Positions 22,855 through 34,287 of a stretch of DNA of 64,000 nt are shown here, piece by piece. A program made the translations under genes and the position numbers. The number at the start of each line of letters is the position of its first letter. Positions within the stretch are counted from its first letter, which is position 1. The DNA is from Ampelomyces quisqualis. Lineage: Eukaryota; Ascomycota; Dothideomycetes; Pleosporales; Phaeosphaeriaceae. Location of the stretch: contig JAGTXZ010000011.1 in assembly GCA_018398575.1 (NCBI GenBank), positions 558,001-622,000 of the forward strand, given 5' to 3'. The notes under the pieces were generated by a model that saw only the letters and a list, made by a program, of their open reading frames with translations, was not told where the DNA came from and ran no database searches.

Positions 22855-23550
22855 GTTCTAGCATAGCGTAAACTCTAAGAGCCTTACAACATAGATTGTA
22901 TTCTTTTACTAACTAATAAAACCTTTTAGGCTTTTTAGCACTAGCAACTACTTAAAGAAGATTAAAAAGTAAGCTACAATCTAGCTGCATAACCTTAGGT
23001 GCTAGAGCTACTGTAACGCTATTAGGTATACTTACCTAGCTAGATGTTAGAACTATAGAGACTTTAATTCTAAATATACTAGCTTAAGTAGAAGTAAATA
23101 TTTAAAGCTAACGCAATATGCTAACTGTAACAGCCTATACGCTTTAATATATAAACATTACCTAGCAATACTCTATAGACAAGAGAAGATAATAGTCTGC
23201 TTTACTAAGAAGAAACTAGGCATTATCTGCTGTGCTAGATACTAGGCCTTCTTAGCAGCTACAGTAAGCTATACAGTTACAACAGGGACACAGAACACAC
23301 TAATTATTATAGGCACTAATACTACTAGGCTACAAGAATTACTTCTTATAGTACTAAGATAGATAGCTGCTATAAAGCGCGGCTGTGTAGAAGCCTAATA
23401 ACTACCCCTAGCTCTAGAAAGCATAGTAACTTCTAGCGCCTTATTAGCTAGCTTTTTAGTTTTTTACTAGACAACACGCGCTACTGCTAGCTCTAAAGAC
23501 TTAAACCTCTGCTAATTGTTAGCTAGGAGTATTCTACCTAAACAGACTAA
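22855..23550 (+). pseudogene. LINE ORF1, 3' portion (RIP-degraded)
   Basis: Continuation of ORF1 downstream of the gypsy insertion. Around 23.1-23.3 kb the conceptual translation has Cys/His remnants in the place where Tad-type ORF1 proteins carry zinc knuckles, but several Cys positions now read Tyr, as G-to-A change would produce. Stops are TAA/TAG only. Confidence 0.5.
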
Positions 23551-23599
23551 GTACACTAACTTCTTCTTAAGCAAGCACGTTAATATTAAAATAAGTAAA

Positions 23600-26500
23600 A
23601 GCAACACTAACTTATGTTAGATAACTTTATAGAATTAGACAGCAGACTAAGACTATAACAAACACCTAGAAACTTATAAATATACTAGGTAAATGTTAGC
23701 TAAAGCTAACTTGTACACACAACTACTCTTTAACTTACTTTTAAGAAGAAGGTAGATATACTTTGTATATAGGAACCTGTAACCTAGGTAAGATCTAAGA
23801 CCTTAAATTACAACGTATATAAGCTCTTTACCTTAGTAATTAGCTAGAATAACCTAAACTAAAGGAAGATAGAGCGCCTACAGGTTCTTACATATGTTTA
23901 ATAAGGAGCTAGCCTTTAGGCATAAGTTATCTACTCTAGAATTACAAGAGATCTTCTTTAGGTTAAAGTTAATAGGTACTTAATACTTAATTTTTACTAG
24001 CAGCTACTTAACAACAACGTTTTACACTACTTAACTAATTTCTCTTTACTCCTTAACTGCGTACTAGGCAGAGACCTAAATGCCTAGCACAACCTTTTTA
24101 AGCTAGGCACTGTCTTAGCCTATAGAAAGGCTAAGATAGTATACTAGGCTGCGCAAAACAACATTAACTACATAAAAGAACTAGGACAAGCTACCTACTA
24201 TGCTAGGTACGTTCTAGACGTTTTCTTCTTAAACATCTCTTTTGCTACTACAATTATAAGAGAAGACCTTTATATAAGATTAGACTACGTTACACTTCTT
24301 ACAACACTTCTAGTCTATAGCTAGGCTCTAGCTAAACAGTACTACTACTGCGTTTCCTACAAAAGCCTAGCAAAGTTTAATAGGCTTATAGAGTTAAACT
24401 ATACAAGCCTAACGCACCTAAGCTAGTTACACTTATACTAAGATTTTAAAGACTGTATAGTAGTAGCTACTTTTACTATTACTAGCGCTATTAAAACTAC
24501 TAGTAAGCTAGACTAGAGACAAGAGCACTTTGCACTATAGTAGACTAAAGAGTATACTAAAACTTACCTAAAACACATTGCCTAACTAGAACTACATTAA
24601 CTCCTTATAAAAGTAACTAGAGAATTCTTAGCTACTATACGTAAGGCTAAGAAAGTATACTAGCAGGAACGTATTAATAACTGCAAAAGCAACAGAGAGC
24701 TGTATAAGCTTATAGAGTAGTATAAACTTAACTTTAAACAAATAGACGCTCTACTTATTATTAATAGTTTTACTCTTACAGAGCCTTAGAAGAAGGCTAA
24801 GGCTCTGCGTATTGCTATACTTAATAGATTTTTAGCAGATAATAACCTCTTAGAGCTACCCTTATAAGACGCTAACTTAGACAACCTACTCTTCTCTTAA
24901 GACTGCTATATTTTAATAGAGAAGGTAGAGCGCAACACAATTAGAGTTACAAGTATATTACTAGGTGTAGACTAGATTACTATACAGCTGCTTAAGGTCT
25001 GCTAGGACTATATTAAGGACTATATTTAGGCTCTTTTTTAACGCTACCTTAAACTTAATTATTTCCCTATAGTATAGAAACTAGTAGAAACAGCAATAAT
25101 CCTAAAGGTAGAAAAAAAAGACAAGACCTTCTCTAGATTAATTTGCCCTATTACTCTCTTGTTAGTTCTAAGCAAGGGCCTAGAGCGCATTATAGCTAAG
25201 CGCATAGCATAGACAGCTATAACCTACAGAATTCTTAGCCTATAACATAGAGGTACTATGCCTAAACGCTTTGCAATAGATCTTATTACAGCCTTTACCT
25301 ATAATGTAGAACACGCCTAGGCTACAGGCTAGTATGTTATAATAGTTACTATAGATATATAAGGCGCTTTTAACGCGCTGCTTAAAAACTAACTCCTTAA
25401 ACGTATGCAGGAATAAGGCTAGCTAGCAGTAACTAGATAACTTATTAACTCTTTCTTCTTAGACTACTAGGTGCGCGTTTAGCTTAGTAGAGAGATTACT
25501 TCTACCTACCTAGTAGCATGTAGAACTCTACAAGAATCTCTACTTTTACTAGTTTTCTACATGCTATATCTTGCTAAGCTACTTAACTAAGACTAATAAC
25601 TTAGGTTTAGGTACGCTAATAACATATATATAATCTGCGCTATATACTCTTTAGATAAAAATGTAACACTAATTACAAGAAATATTACTACTATTAATAA
25701 ATAGGGCAGAGCTAACAAGGTAGCTTTTGCCTCTAAGAAGCTTAAAATAATCTACTTTACTAAATAACAGGAGTCTTACGCCCTAAACGTAGTAGTTAGA
25801 GACTAAGTTATTAAACCTATCTACTTAGCTAGCAAGAAGAGCTAGACAGCTCTATAATAGCTAGAAGTCTAGTTTAATTATAAGCTTACATTTAAAAAGT
25901 ACGTTGCTATACGCAATGCCTCTTCTAAGAAGATTGCGTACTACCTCTACAGTTTAGCAAATATAGTCTATAGCCTCTTAGCTATATTACTCTATAAAGC
26001 TATTACTACGTGTATTATCTTCTTTCTACTCTATAAGGTAGAAGCCTAGTATAAAGGCTGCTTTAAGAACCTAAGGATTATGCAGGCTGTATAAAAGCCT
26101 ATAGCTAGCACAAAGATAGAGTAGTATATTACTATAATTAATTAAATACTTACTCTTACAGCTTACGCTGTATTACTAGTATAGAAAACTATACCAAATA
26201 CTATCTTACTTAGAGAGGCAGGGCTACTATTAGCTACTGTTGCGCTAAAGAAGGCAAAGCTACGCTTTACGCTACACCTGCAAGTAATAGATAACTGCTA
26301 CCTACTAACTAATAGAATTAAGATCCTACTAATTAGAAGAGGCAGGAGAGCTAGAGGATACTAGCAGCTCTAGTCTAAGGTCTAGAAACTTAGACAGTTA
26401 CTGCTAACAATTCTACAACTTACCTTAATAGTACTATACTACTTAAGAGACTGCTAAAGTAACCTAACTAGGAAGCTAACTAAGGCTAAAGCTACTAAGT

Positions 26501-27700
26501 AGTTTAATAAGTAGTAAAGCAGGCTCTTTTGTATATTGCTAACTATATTCTTAGATAGCTCTAAATAACAAATCTAAGGTAAACAAGTAGTTACTTATAG
26601 CTACACTATCTACTAGGCCTAGACGCTACTTGCGTCTAGTAGTAGGACTCTTAACTTGCAATTACACGTGTTTAATACTAAGGCAGTAGGCGCTCTTTAA
26701 AGACTATAGTATGCTATAAGGCTCTCTCTGCTAGGCTATAGAGATTTATAGATGTATATTAATAGCACCTTAGTTATTTAGTGCATAAGAGAAAACGCTC
26801 TACTCTTCTCTTAATAGGCCTTTTTACAAATCTATAATATAATAAGGATTTATAGTGTACAAATACGCTAGTTTCTAGGGCATATAGGCATAGCAGGAAA
26901 CAAACTAGCTAACTAGCTTACTAATACTAAAGTACGCGCCCTAAGCCTACTTAGAAGGCTAGCCTATAAACTAATAGTATTAGGTATACGCTCTATTACA
27001 AAAACTCTACTATAATCTGCTATAAGTAGATAGTAGGCTGTAAAGAGAGCTAAACTATCTAGCTAGTATAACTAGTAGAACCTCTTATACAACTCTTTAA
27101 GGCTACTAACAAGACTAGATCTGCTACACCCTACACTTACCTAACTACTATTAATATAGTTAAGGTACAGCAACTTTGTATAGTATTATAAAAAGTTTAA
27201 CTATAACAACGCTACTCTTTACTGCTTATGTAAGAGACTAAAGACTCTTAAACACATTATATACTGCTACAAGACGCAATTAACGTTTAATAAATAGCTA
27301 CTCTGCTCTCTAACCTTGCTATCTTCTGCTACAGAAGGACTCTACTATCTAGCTAACGTGCTTAGCTAGCCTTGCAACTTTAAAGCCCTTATTTAACTTA
27401 TAAAATACTATACTATAATTTGCCCCTAATAAAAGTCTTAGTATTTAAAAACATAGAAATAGGTAGCTCTTGCTGCTTATAATGCTGTAAAATTGCACTT
27501 GCTACCCCTTATTTGCTCTGTACCCTGCTACTGCTACTCTTTTCTTTATTACAGGCTGGCACCTACTATCTAGGCAACAGCCCTAGATTATATTAGCCTT
27601 ACAGGCCTTAGAATGTACTGTAGAGTCTCTTTAACTAGCGGAAGAACGCTATTAGATTACACACAACCCTAGACTAGGCTCTCTCTAGTAGTGATCTACT
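23600..27700 (+). pseudogene. LINE ORF2: endonuclease, RT, RNase H (RIP-degraded)
   Basis: The order is as in the Tad clade. The endonuclease domain is near 23.6-24.3 kb, with a recognisable KVDILCIQEP stretch at about 23,745. Reverse transcriptase spans about 25.0-25.8 kb; the YADD-type catalytic box now reads YANN at about 25,609-25,625, as G-to-A mutation of both aspartate codons would give. RNase H is near 26.6-26.95 kb (GHIGIAGNKLAN). A Cys/His motif of the C..C....H....C type is near 27.2 kb. Dozens of in-frame TAA/TAG codons abolish function, yet the frame can be followed for kilobases with few indels. Confidence 0.8.
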
Positions 27701-27769
27701 ACTATAAATCTAGAGCAGGGCCCGCCTACATATCCTTTGGGAGGTTTTTAAAAGGGCGTTAAACTAAAT

Positions 27770-27788
27770 TAATCAATCAATCAATCAC
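27770..27788 (+). repeat. (AATC)n 3' tail of the LINE
   Basis: About four AATC units immediately after the RIPed LINE and just before balanced, non-RIPed DNA. Short tetranucleotide tails are usual for Tad-like LINEs, and this marks the 3' insertion boundary. Confidence 0.75.
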
Positions 27789-28114
27789 TCAATAATTGTA
27801 AGTGCACGTTTCTTGTACTCCGTGACCTTGTCCCGCTTAAGCACTTTACCAAATCAAGAACATAATTTCAGCCTAATCACGAGCCTTACAATAAATACTC
27901 TACTGTTTTCCCATCCATTGCGCTACACACGTAAGCAGGTCCTAAGACTCTGTAAAAGTCGCTAATCTTCCTCACAATAAAGGAAATGTTCCCGCCTCAG
28001 AGTATAACGACAACGTCTTCTGCACAAATTGAGCACGGTCCTAGTCCTATGCTCATTGCTACCAGCTTGTGTGATGAAGAATCTACGATCAAAGGCATTG
28101 TGGTTTCGCAAGGT
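27789..28114. other. Short non-RIPed spacer between LINE and HET pseudogene
   Basis: About 330 bp of balanced sequence directly after the LINE tail. It probably contains the 3' flank of the HET gene. No gene or repeat is seen. Confidence 0.5.
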
Positions 28115-29843
28115 TCAAAAGATCTTGTTCAAGACAATTGGGCGATTGAAGGGACTGTATAAATTGCTGTACTTGTATCGCGGTTTCGCAAGACACGTTT
28201 GACAAAGCTCCAGATTGTTCAAGAGGTTACCGGATTGCTCCATGTCATCAGGTTCTGCTAGTCTCAAATTCAAACGCTGGCTAGCTATTAGTGTCCATGC
28301 CATGACAATGTACATTCTGTGGCTGCTGGGGGTTTCCATGGAGAGGTCCAGACAATGCCGCATGACAAGGTCTTTGGTAACATGAACCATGTAAGATATG
28401 ACACGTCGCCACCATGTCGATAAGTTATAGTGGCTTCGACGACATGAAATAAGCTAAGTCCTTTGACAAGCAGTACAACAGCACCGCGCGAGATGTCCCT
28501 GAGTGAGTTTGGAGGTCCAAGACCGTGGTTGGCTTGGAAAAAGCTTGGAATCAAACTCAAGTCGCTTGTTCTGCGTGGTATATCGGCCCGGAACGTCCAG
28601 GAAGAGAAGCTGTTTGCGTCATTGAGTTCTTTCAATGTCGCATTCATATGTTACATGGGTTTAATGCCTCAACACTGTATTGGTGCACAACGCGTTGCGT
28701 CTTGAAGAACGTTGGTAAGACTCCGTAAGAGGCCTGGAATAGTGTCCTCTCAACATCCACGCAACATCATCGTCTTTGGGAAATCCGTATCTTTTCAGAA
28801 TGCCGATGATAGCATAGTTGTTATCTTTTGGCTCCCGTTTCTCAAAATCTCTCGCCACAGCAATCTTGCTACTGACTCGGAACTCCTGAGATCGCCGAAG
28901 CCACTGGAATGGCGATGCAGATCCATCTTAGGCTCAATGTATTTGTACATCTTAGTTGCGCAGACGAAACCGACGGGAAGGAAATGCCTTTATAGATGAG
29001 CCATTGTGCGGCGCGCAAGACTTCGAGGAGATCAAAATGCAATGCGCCCCAATAACACGTACTGGACATTGCAAGAGCAGCTTCCTGCAGGACACATAGT
29101 TGCCTTGCATATCAATTTCAGCATGGTTCCAAGGAGGAACATTTGAACAACTTACGTGAACCACGGGAGATCGAACAGGCCTTCGAGTGCTTTAAAGTCT
29201 ACGTCCATTCCGAAACCACGGCTGGGCACAATATGCTCTCCAGATCCATTACCTCGAAGTCGATTGCCTCGAATGAAGTCGTATATCGATGCGTAATCCT
29301 CGGTCGCGGCCGCATTCTCGTGGTTCAGGGCGCGGATGGTGTCGAGAGCTCGTTGGGCCAGGTGTAAACCACTCTCGCCAAGATATACGAGATTCCGCGT
29401 CGCCGTGCCATGAATAGTCGCCATGAAAGCCACTTGTTCGCTCTTCTCAGATTCCGACGATTGATTTATACATATGGCATCGATCCAAAGTACGGGAGGC
29501 TGATCACTCAGCCGCATACGTCTGAGTGCTACCACGGAGCTCTTGGGCACATGCACTAATCTATGATCTAATCTGATAACAGATGGGCTACTAGGTGGGC
29601 CACATCAGTACGAGATGGTTTCGTAGATTGGTGCTGGACTGTAGAGGAGATGAGCGTGCCTCAGCTTACATACGAGGATATCGTCGCCTTGCCCTGGAAC
29701 GACTTCGAGGAGACGGATCTCTTTGAATTTTGATTCGAGCGCACTGTAAGTATTAGGACTGCTTACGACAGGACTTTTCGCCTTCCAGATTGCATGCTGA
29801 TAAGTGTCTCTGGTATTTTTGATCAGGCTGTGCGTCCAGCTCG
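28115..29843 (-). pseudogene. HET-domain (heterokaryon incompatibility) gene, main body, disrupted
   Basis: Minus-strand gene cut near its 5' end by the hAT insertion at 29,843/29,844. Recognisable HET motifs in order: EIRLLEVVPGQGDD...PIYETISY, then LRRMRL...VLWIDAICINQ with EKSEQVAFM, then LPWFT. A 52-bp GT..AG intron (29,104-29,155) leads to QEAALAM. A further frame change lies near 28.95-29.0 kb, probably a second intron, before the EPKDNNYAIIGILKRYG stretch and the LTESYQR-like end of the domain. C-terminal sequence continues to about 28.1 kb with at least one more frame change. A TGA at 29,605-29,607 sits where the family has Cys-Trp (SYCWG), so the gene has a nonsense codon independent of the insertion and not of RIP type. 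HET proteins trigger cell death on non-self fusion. Confidence 0.8.
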
Positions 29844-29863
29844 CATACTCCGCAACAAACAAA
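29844..29863 (+). repeat. hAT left terminal inverted repeat
   Basis: About 20 bp, one mismatch (CAT versus CAG at positions 1-3) to the inverted right end, and adjacent to the TSD CCAGCTCG at 29,836-29,843. Confidence 0.9.
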
Positions 29864-29960
29864 CATAAATCAAATATTTGTTTGTTTGTTTAATTTGTAA
29901 TTAATTAAACAAACAAATATAGATAGCTAATTTTACTAAACAAATAAATATAAAAATCCT
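29864..29960 (+). repeat. hAT subterminal repeats, left
   Basis: Several direct and inverted copies of an AAACAAATAT-type motif within 100 bp of the end, matched by a similar cluster at the right end. Subterminal repeats of this kind are usual transposase-binding sites in hAT elements. Confidence 0.7.
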
Positions 29961-30079
29961 AATATTTACTAAATATTTGCTAAATATTTAGTTGTTTTAA
30001 TATATAGCTAGTTTTAGGCTAAGTTTTAGCATTATAATTGCGTTAATTTTAGTGTTTTAAAGTTCTACATAACTAGCTA

Positions 30080-30670
30080 TCTAAACTTACCTCTAACAAC
30101 GCTAGCCCTCTTATCTACAGACGCTAACGCCTCTATTAACAAACAAGTAAAGTATTGTAACGCCTACTACTATATCTTTATAAGTAGTAAGAAAGCGTGC
30201 GCGCATATTAAATATTTTTACAACCTTCTTAAAGTAATTAAGAATTTTAGTAACTTTACTACTACTTCTAACGCTATCCTAAGTGTAAGAGAGGTAGTTA
30301 CTTAAGTTACAGCCTTAAGAATTACTGTCTACGCCTACTAAGAGCAGCTACGCTAGAACTGCCTCTGTAGCAGCAACTAAGACCTCTAAGGATAGCTACA
30401 TTAATAATAGAAGTAATAACTTTAATAGGCTTAATTAAGATTAGCTTAGAGGTTAATATATTAAGCTATTAAAGCAGCTCTAGCACTTACAAAGTTAAGT
30501 ATATACGTATAAATACTACGTTATGCGTATAGACTAACCTATACGCCTATTTTAGGTGTGTAAATACTATTATATATACAAGGCACTACTTATTGTTATT
30601 AACTATTTAAAAGCTACGTTTTTTACTACTACTTACTTTGCCTAACCTATAAAGGGCTATAACCTTTACT
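30080..30670 (+). pseudogene. hAT transposase, N-terminal part (RIP-degraded)
   Basis: Plus-strand frame recoverable with TAA/TAG read-through, stopped by the gypsy insertion at 30,676. It contains Cys/His-bearing sequence in the place of an N-terminal zinc finger, but the finger type is not certain. Assignment depends on the matching TIRs and on the hATC domain in the right-hand part. Confidence 0.5.
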
Positions 30671-30675
30671 ATATA

Positions 30676-30975
30676 TGTAACAACGCAGGTAGGTATAGCT
30701 ATTAGAATTAAATTAGATATATATTAGAGGTATATAGAAGTGCGTGTTATATTAGAGATTCTAGATTAGCTATACACTTATAGGTCTTGTACAAAAGAAT
30801 AAAAGAAACTTATCTTCTATCTAATGCTATAGGCTTATATTTATAGTAGGCGTAGAAGCTAAGTTAGAGTACTGTTAGAGCGCTATTAGTTCTAATCTAC
30901 TAGCCTTCTATATAATTTGTTACTAAGCCTTTATAAGGTATTAGATGTAATATATATTTGTATATGCTTGTTACA
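30676..30975 (-). repeat. Family 1 copy 2, 3' LTR
   Basis: 300 bp, TGTAACAACG to TTACA, with TSD ATATA on its left. Confidence 0.95.
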
Positions 30976-31175
30976 TTACTCTCTTTTTTAAAATTAATAG
31001 TCTCTATTAATTAGGTCTGTATTAGTGCGCTTTTAGATACCTTTTAAAATTTTCTAAAGTCTTATTTACTTTAACTTTAAATTTCTAATAACGCGTTATA
31101 GCTGTTTATTGTTGTTTTGCTTAGCGTAGCAGCGCGTTTGTTTTCTTAACTTTACCTAGAGTTTTTAGAGTATAT

Positions 31176-31393
31176 TGTTAAGGAGCAGACTCTAAGAGTA
31201 GATGCTAGGAAATAAAGACGTAAATTTATGTTCTATCCTAATTGTTACCTAAAGGGTTTTTATAGTCCAAAGGATTTTAGTGTTCTAGTCTAGAATGTTT
31301 TTAGTGTTCTAGTCTAGAGCGTTTTTAGTGTTCTAGTTTAGAGAGCTAAGGTTTTTCTGTAACTAAAGACTAACTAGGCAGCAGCCTATTATA
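31176..31393 (-). repeat. Family 2 element 1, 3' LTR
   Basis: 218 bp, TGTTAAGGAGCAG on the plus strand to a RIPed TATTATA end. It contains three tandem 24-bp units of TTTAGTGTTCTAGTCTAGA type. Confidence 0.93.
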
Positions 31394-33540
31394 TAATCCT
31401 CTTGCTCTAGCGCTAGGTGCGCTTAGACCTGCGCAACTATTAAAATAAAAATTACTCTACCTAGATTTGTTATTTTATACTCTTACTTCTCTTTTTAAGT
31501 AGCACTATAAACTATACTAGCCTTGCCTTTTACATACTTGCTTACGCGTTACTTTTCTTATTAACCTATGTATCTCTTGCGCCTGTACTACTATTTGCAA
31601 AGATACTAAGTTTACGTACTCTTTGCAGTTCTCTAGCTAAGTGTTATACTACTAACTCTTCTATTATAAGTTTTACATCTAAGGCGCTAAGCTAAGTCTA
31701 GGTATATTGCTAACTAGTAATAGAATAAACTAGATATTATTATTAAAGCTAAGCTTAACCTACTGTGTTGTTTAGGCTGTACTATTACTTAGCTTAAAGG
31801 TAATAAGTCTAAGTGCAAGATTACTTGTAGTAAAAGCACCTACTCTTAGTGTAAGAACGCTTACATTGCGTATAGGCCTATAAGTTAACTACTATATTCT
31901 CTTACTTTTTTAGTTAATTCTAATTACTTCCTAGATTAATAATTACCTTAAGATTATAGTTATTTTACTTTGTAACGCGCTTGCTTGCAATCTTAAGGTT
32001 AAGTAGCTGTTAACGCAGTATATAATTACTAGTCTTTAGTCTAACTTTGTTAACAAGCTTAGAGCTGCTTAAGTAAAGTCTTGCAGTAGTAATAAGTCTA
32101 GCTACTAGAGTCTAACGCGCAAGGTTAACAAAGTTAATATTCTAGTAGACATCTACTAGCTTTTCTAGCAGCTTCTTATTAAGTAAGACACTATTATTTA
32201 TAAGCTTAATAATGTTAGCGCTAGCGTGCAGCAGCTTTACACTAATATAAGTTCTTCTTAATTTATTTCTTTTCTGTTAGAGTTTGTTTTCCTAAGGCGT
32301 TATATATATTTTACTAATATTTAATTAAGCTAAAGAGTATAACATATAGATCTCTAGCGTAAGCTTCTAAGTTTCTTATGTTAGTAACGCTTTTTGCACT
32401 ACTAACAGGCTGCTCTGTTACTTTAATATAATAGAGTCTAATATCTGTAAAAAGCCTACGTATAACGCAAAGGTATAGGCTAAGACTAATTGTTTAGTAA
32501 TAGTAACTATTGCGCCCTCTAATAGTAGAGAAGTAAGTTCTAGTATATAGTATCTTTACTATAGTTCTTATATAGCGCTTGTAAGCAATTTCTATAGTAA
32601 TAGACTTTCTTTTATAGTCTCTACCTTTATTGTATTACTAAGCCTAGACTCTATAAAACTAATCTTATATTCTTTAATACTACTTATATATTAGACTAGA
32701 TGTTGCGCTCTATATCTTAGGCTTATAAGTTTTTATAGCTTTACCTCTATTACAGACGTTATTATTCTTACTAGTTCTTATAGTCTAGCGCAGTCTAAGT
32801 ATTAGAATTCTATACCTTTTCTTTAGGTTTTTCTAGACCCTCTAAAGATTTATGTTACGCTGTGTCTTAACTAACTATTACCTAGCTTAAGTAGCTAGAT
32901 CTCTAGAGTTAATCTAGGCTCTTCCTTTTGTATTCTTTAGCTATTAATTTATTAACGCTAAGCTTCTAAACTCTTCTTTTTCTATTCTTAGGTTATTCTA
33001 AGTAGTTAGTAAGACTGTTGCATTAGTTCTTAGGTATTAGTATTTAGGTTTCTTGTATTTAGTTCTTAGAAATAGTTAACTACTAGTTATATTCTTACTA
33101 TTAACTAGTTAAAGCTATTGTAAGTTAGCTAATAGAATAGATATAAGTATCTTCTTCCTTCTCTACTTTCTACTAAAGCTTTTAGTCTTAGGCTTTGTCT
33201 ATTACAGTATCTTTGCATTTCTTTTATTAGTTACTCTTTAGTGTTAAGTATTATTTCTAAATATAACTAAGTGCACTACTATATTATTTTCTATACCTTT
33301 AGTTTTCTTTATACTTATTCTAAGTTTATCCTTTTTCTACAAATCTCTCCTATACATAACGCTGTTATCTCTTCTAGTATTACTATGCGCAACTACAGCT
33401 TTCTTCTCTACTCTTTTTCTCTACTAATATATTTTATTTAGTAGTTAGAGTAGGCAGTTACTCTACTAACAGCCTATTTAAGTCTTATTATGTCTTTGTA
33501 TTATTTATCTACTTAGTAAGAGCTATAGTGTTAGTAATAT
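31394..33540 (+). other. Family 2 extra 3' segment (element 1), possible plus-strand ORF
   Basis: Homologous to 34,288-36,400. The plus-strand read-through shows CCLGCT and NKSKCKITCSKSTYSQCKN near 31.76-31.86 kb; two of these Cys are Tyr in the other copy, the change expected from RIP. It may be a second gene of the element, convergent with pol as in family 1. Confidence 0.35.
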
Positions 33541-33545
33541 TTACT

Positions 33546-34062
33546 TATAGTTTCTATATTAGTTTTATATATTTTACTTATTTTACTAAGTATTATAGCT
33601 ATATACCTTGCCCTTTCTTCTTTTATTATTCTGCAAAGATATAGTTAATAAAGTACTTATTATTAGCTTTATTCTTGCTTACTACTATTACTTCTAGTTG
33701 CTAGTTATTAGACTTCTAGTACAGGAGTAGATTTCTTGTATTAAGCTAGAGGCAGTTAATATAGAATCTTAGGTGCACTCTAGAAGGTACGCTTAGTTCT
33801 ACAACGTAAAAAAAGATAACCTTTGTAACTATATACTTTCTATTCTTTTAATCTAGTTTTTTTAAAAGTCTTTTGTTAGATATAAAGTAACTATACTAGA
33901 GCTATACTTTATCTCTTATATAAAGCTCTAGAGCTTTCTATCTATAGTAATTAGCTTAGCGCTCTTATTCTTACTATAATTCTACTATCTTTGCTTATAT
34001 ATAGTCTATTGTTTCTTTTATCTTAGTTACTATTACTTTAGTAGTAGCTCTTTTATTGTTAC
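33546..34062 (-). pseudogene. Family 2 gag-pol, element 1, 3' segment (integrase tail, chromodomain)
   Basis: Continuation of the element 1 polyprotein beyond the nested element 2. It matches 36,440-36,956 and holds the integrase C-terminal region and the chromodomain-like end. Confidence 0.75.
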
Positions 34063-34067
34063 TAGAC

Positions 34068-34287
34068 TGTAACAGGCTACTGCCTAGTTAGTCCTTAGTT
34101 ATAAAAAAACCTTAGCTTTCTAAACTAAAACACTAAAAACGCTCTAGACTAGAACACTAAAAACGTTCTAGACTAGAACACTAAAAATCCTCTAGACTAT
34201 AAAAACCCTTTAGGTAACAATTAGGATAGGACACAAATTTACGTCTTTATTTTCTAGTATCTACTCTTAGAGTCTACTCCTTATAAT
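34068..34287 (+). repeat. Family 2 element 2, left LTR, inverted
   Basis: Reads TGTAACAGGCTAC...CTCCTTATAA on the plus strand, which is the reverse complement of the other three family 2 LTRs. Its outer edge abuts TSD TAGAC, and its inner edge abuts the same internal sequence that follows the LTR at 31,393. The flip is therefore exact to within a few bases. Confidence 0.9.

Larger units (their letters stand above)
14180..27788 (+). mobile_element. RIP-degraded Tad-like LINE, interrupted by a gypsy element
   Basis: A non-LTR retrotransposon on the plus strand, about 6.4 kb without the 7.1 kb gypsy insert at 15,725-22,854. Reading TAA/TAG as former CAA/CAG (or TGG) codons gives ORF1 sequence on both sides of the insert, then endonuclease, reverse transcriptase, RNase H and a C-terminal Cys/His motif. 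The 3' end is followed by an (AATC)n tail at 27,770-27,788, typical of LINE target-primed insertion. The left boundary is set only by composition (RIP begins near 14.18 kb), and no target duplication was found. Since no second copy lies here, RIP implies other copies elsewhere in the genome. Confidence 0.8.

Noticed and set aside
28463..28999. Plus-strand frames of 67-95 codons across the HET remnant
   Set aside because: Shadows of the minus-strand HET coding sequence.
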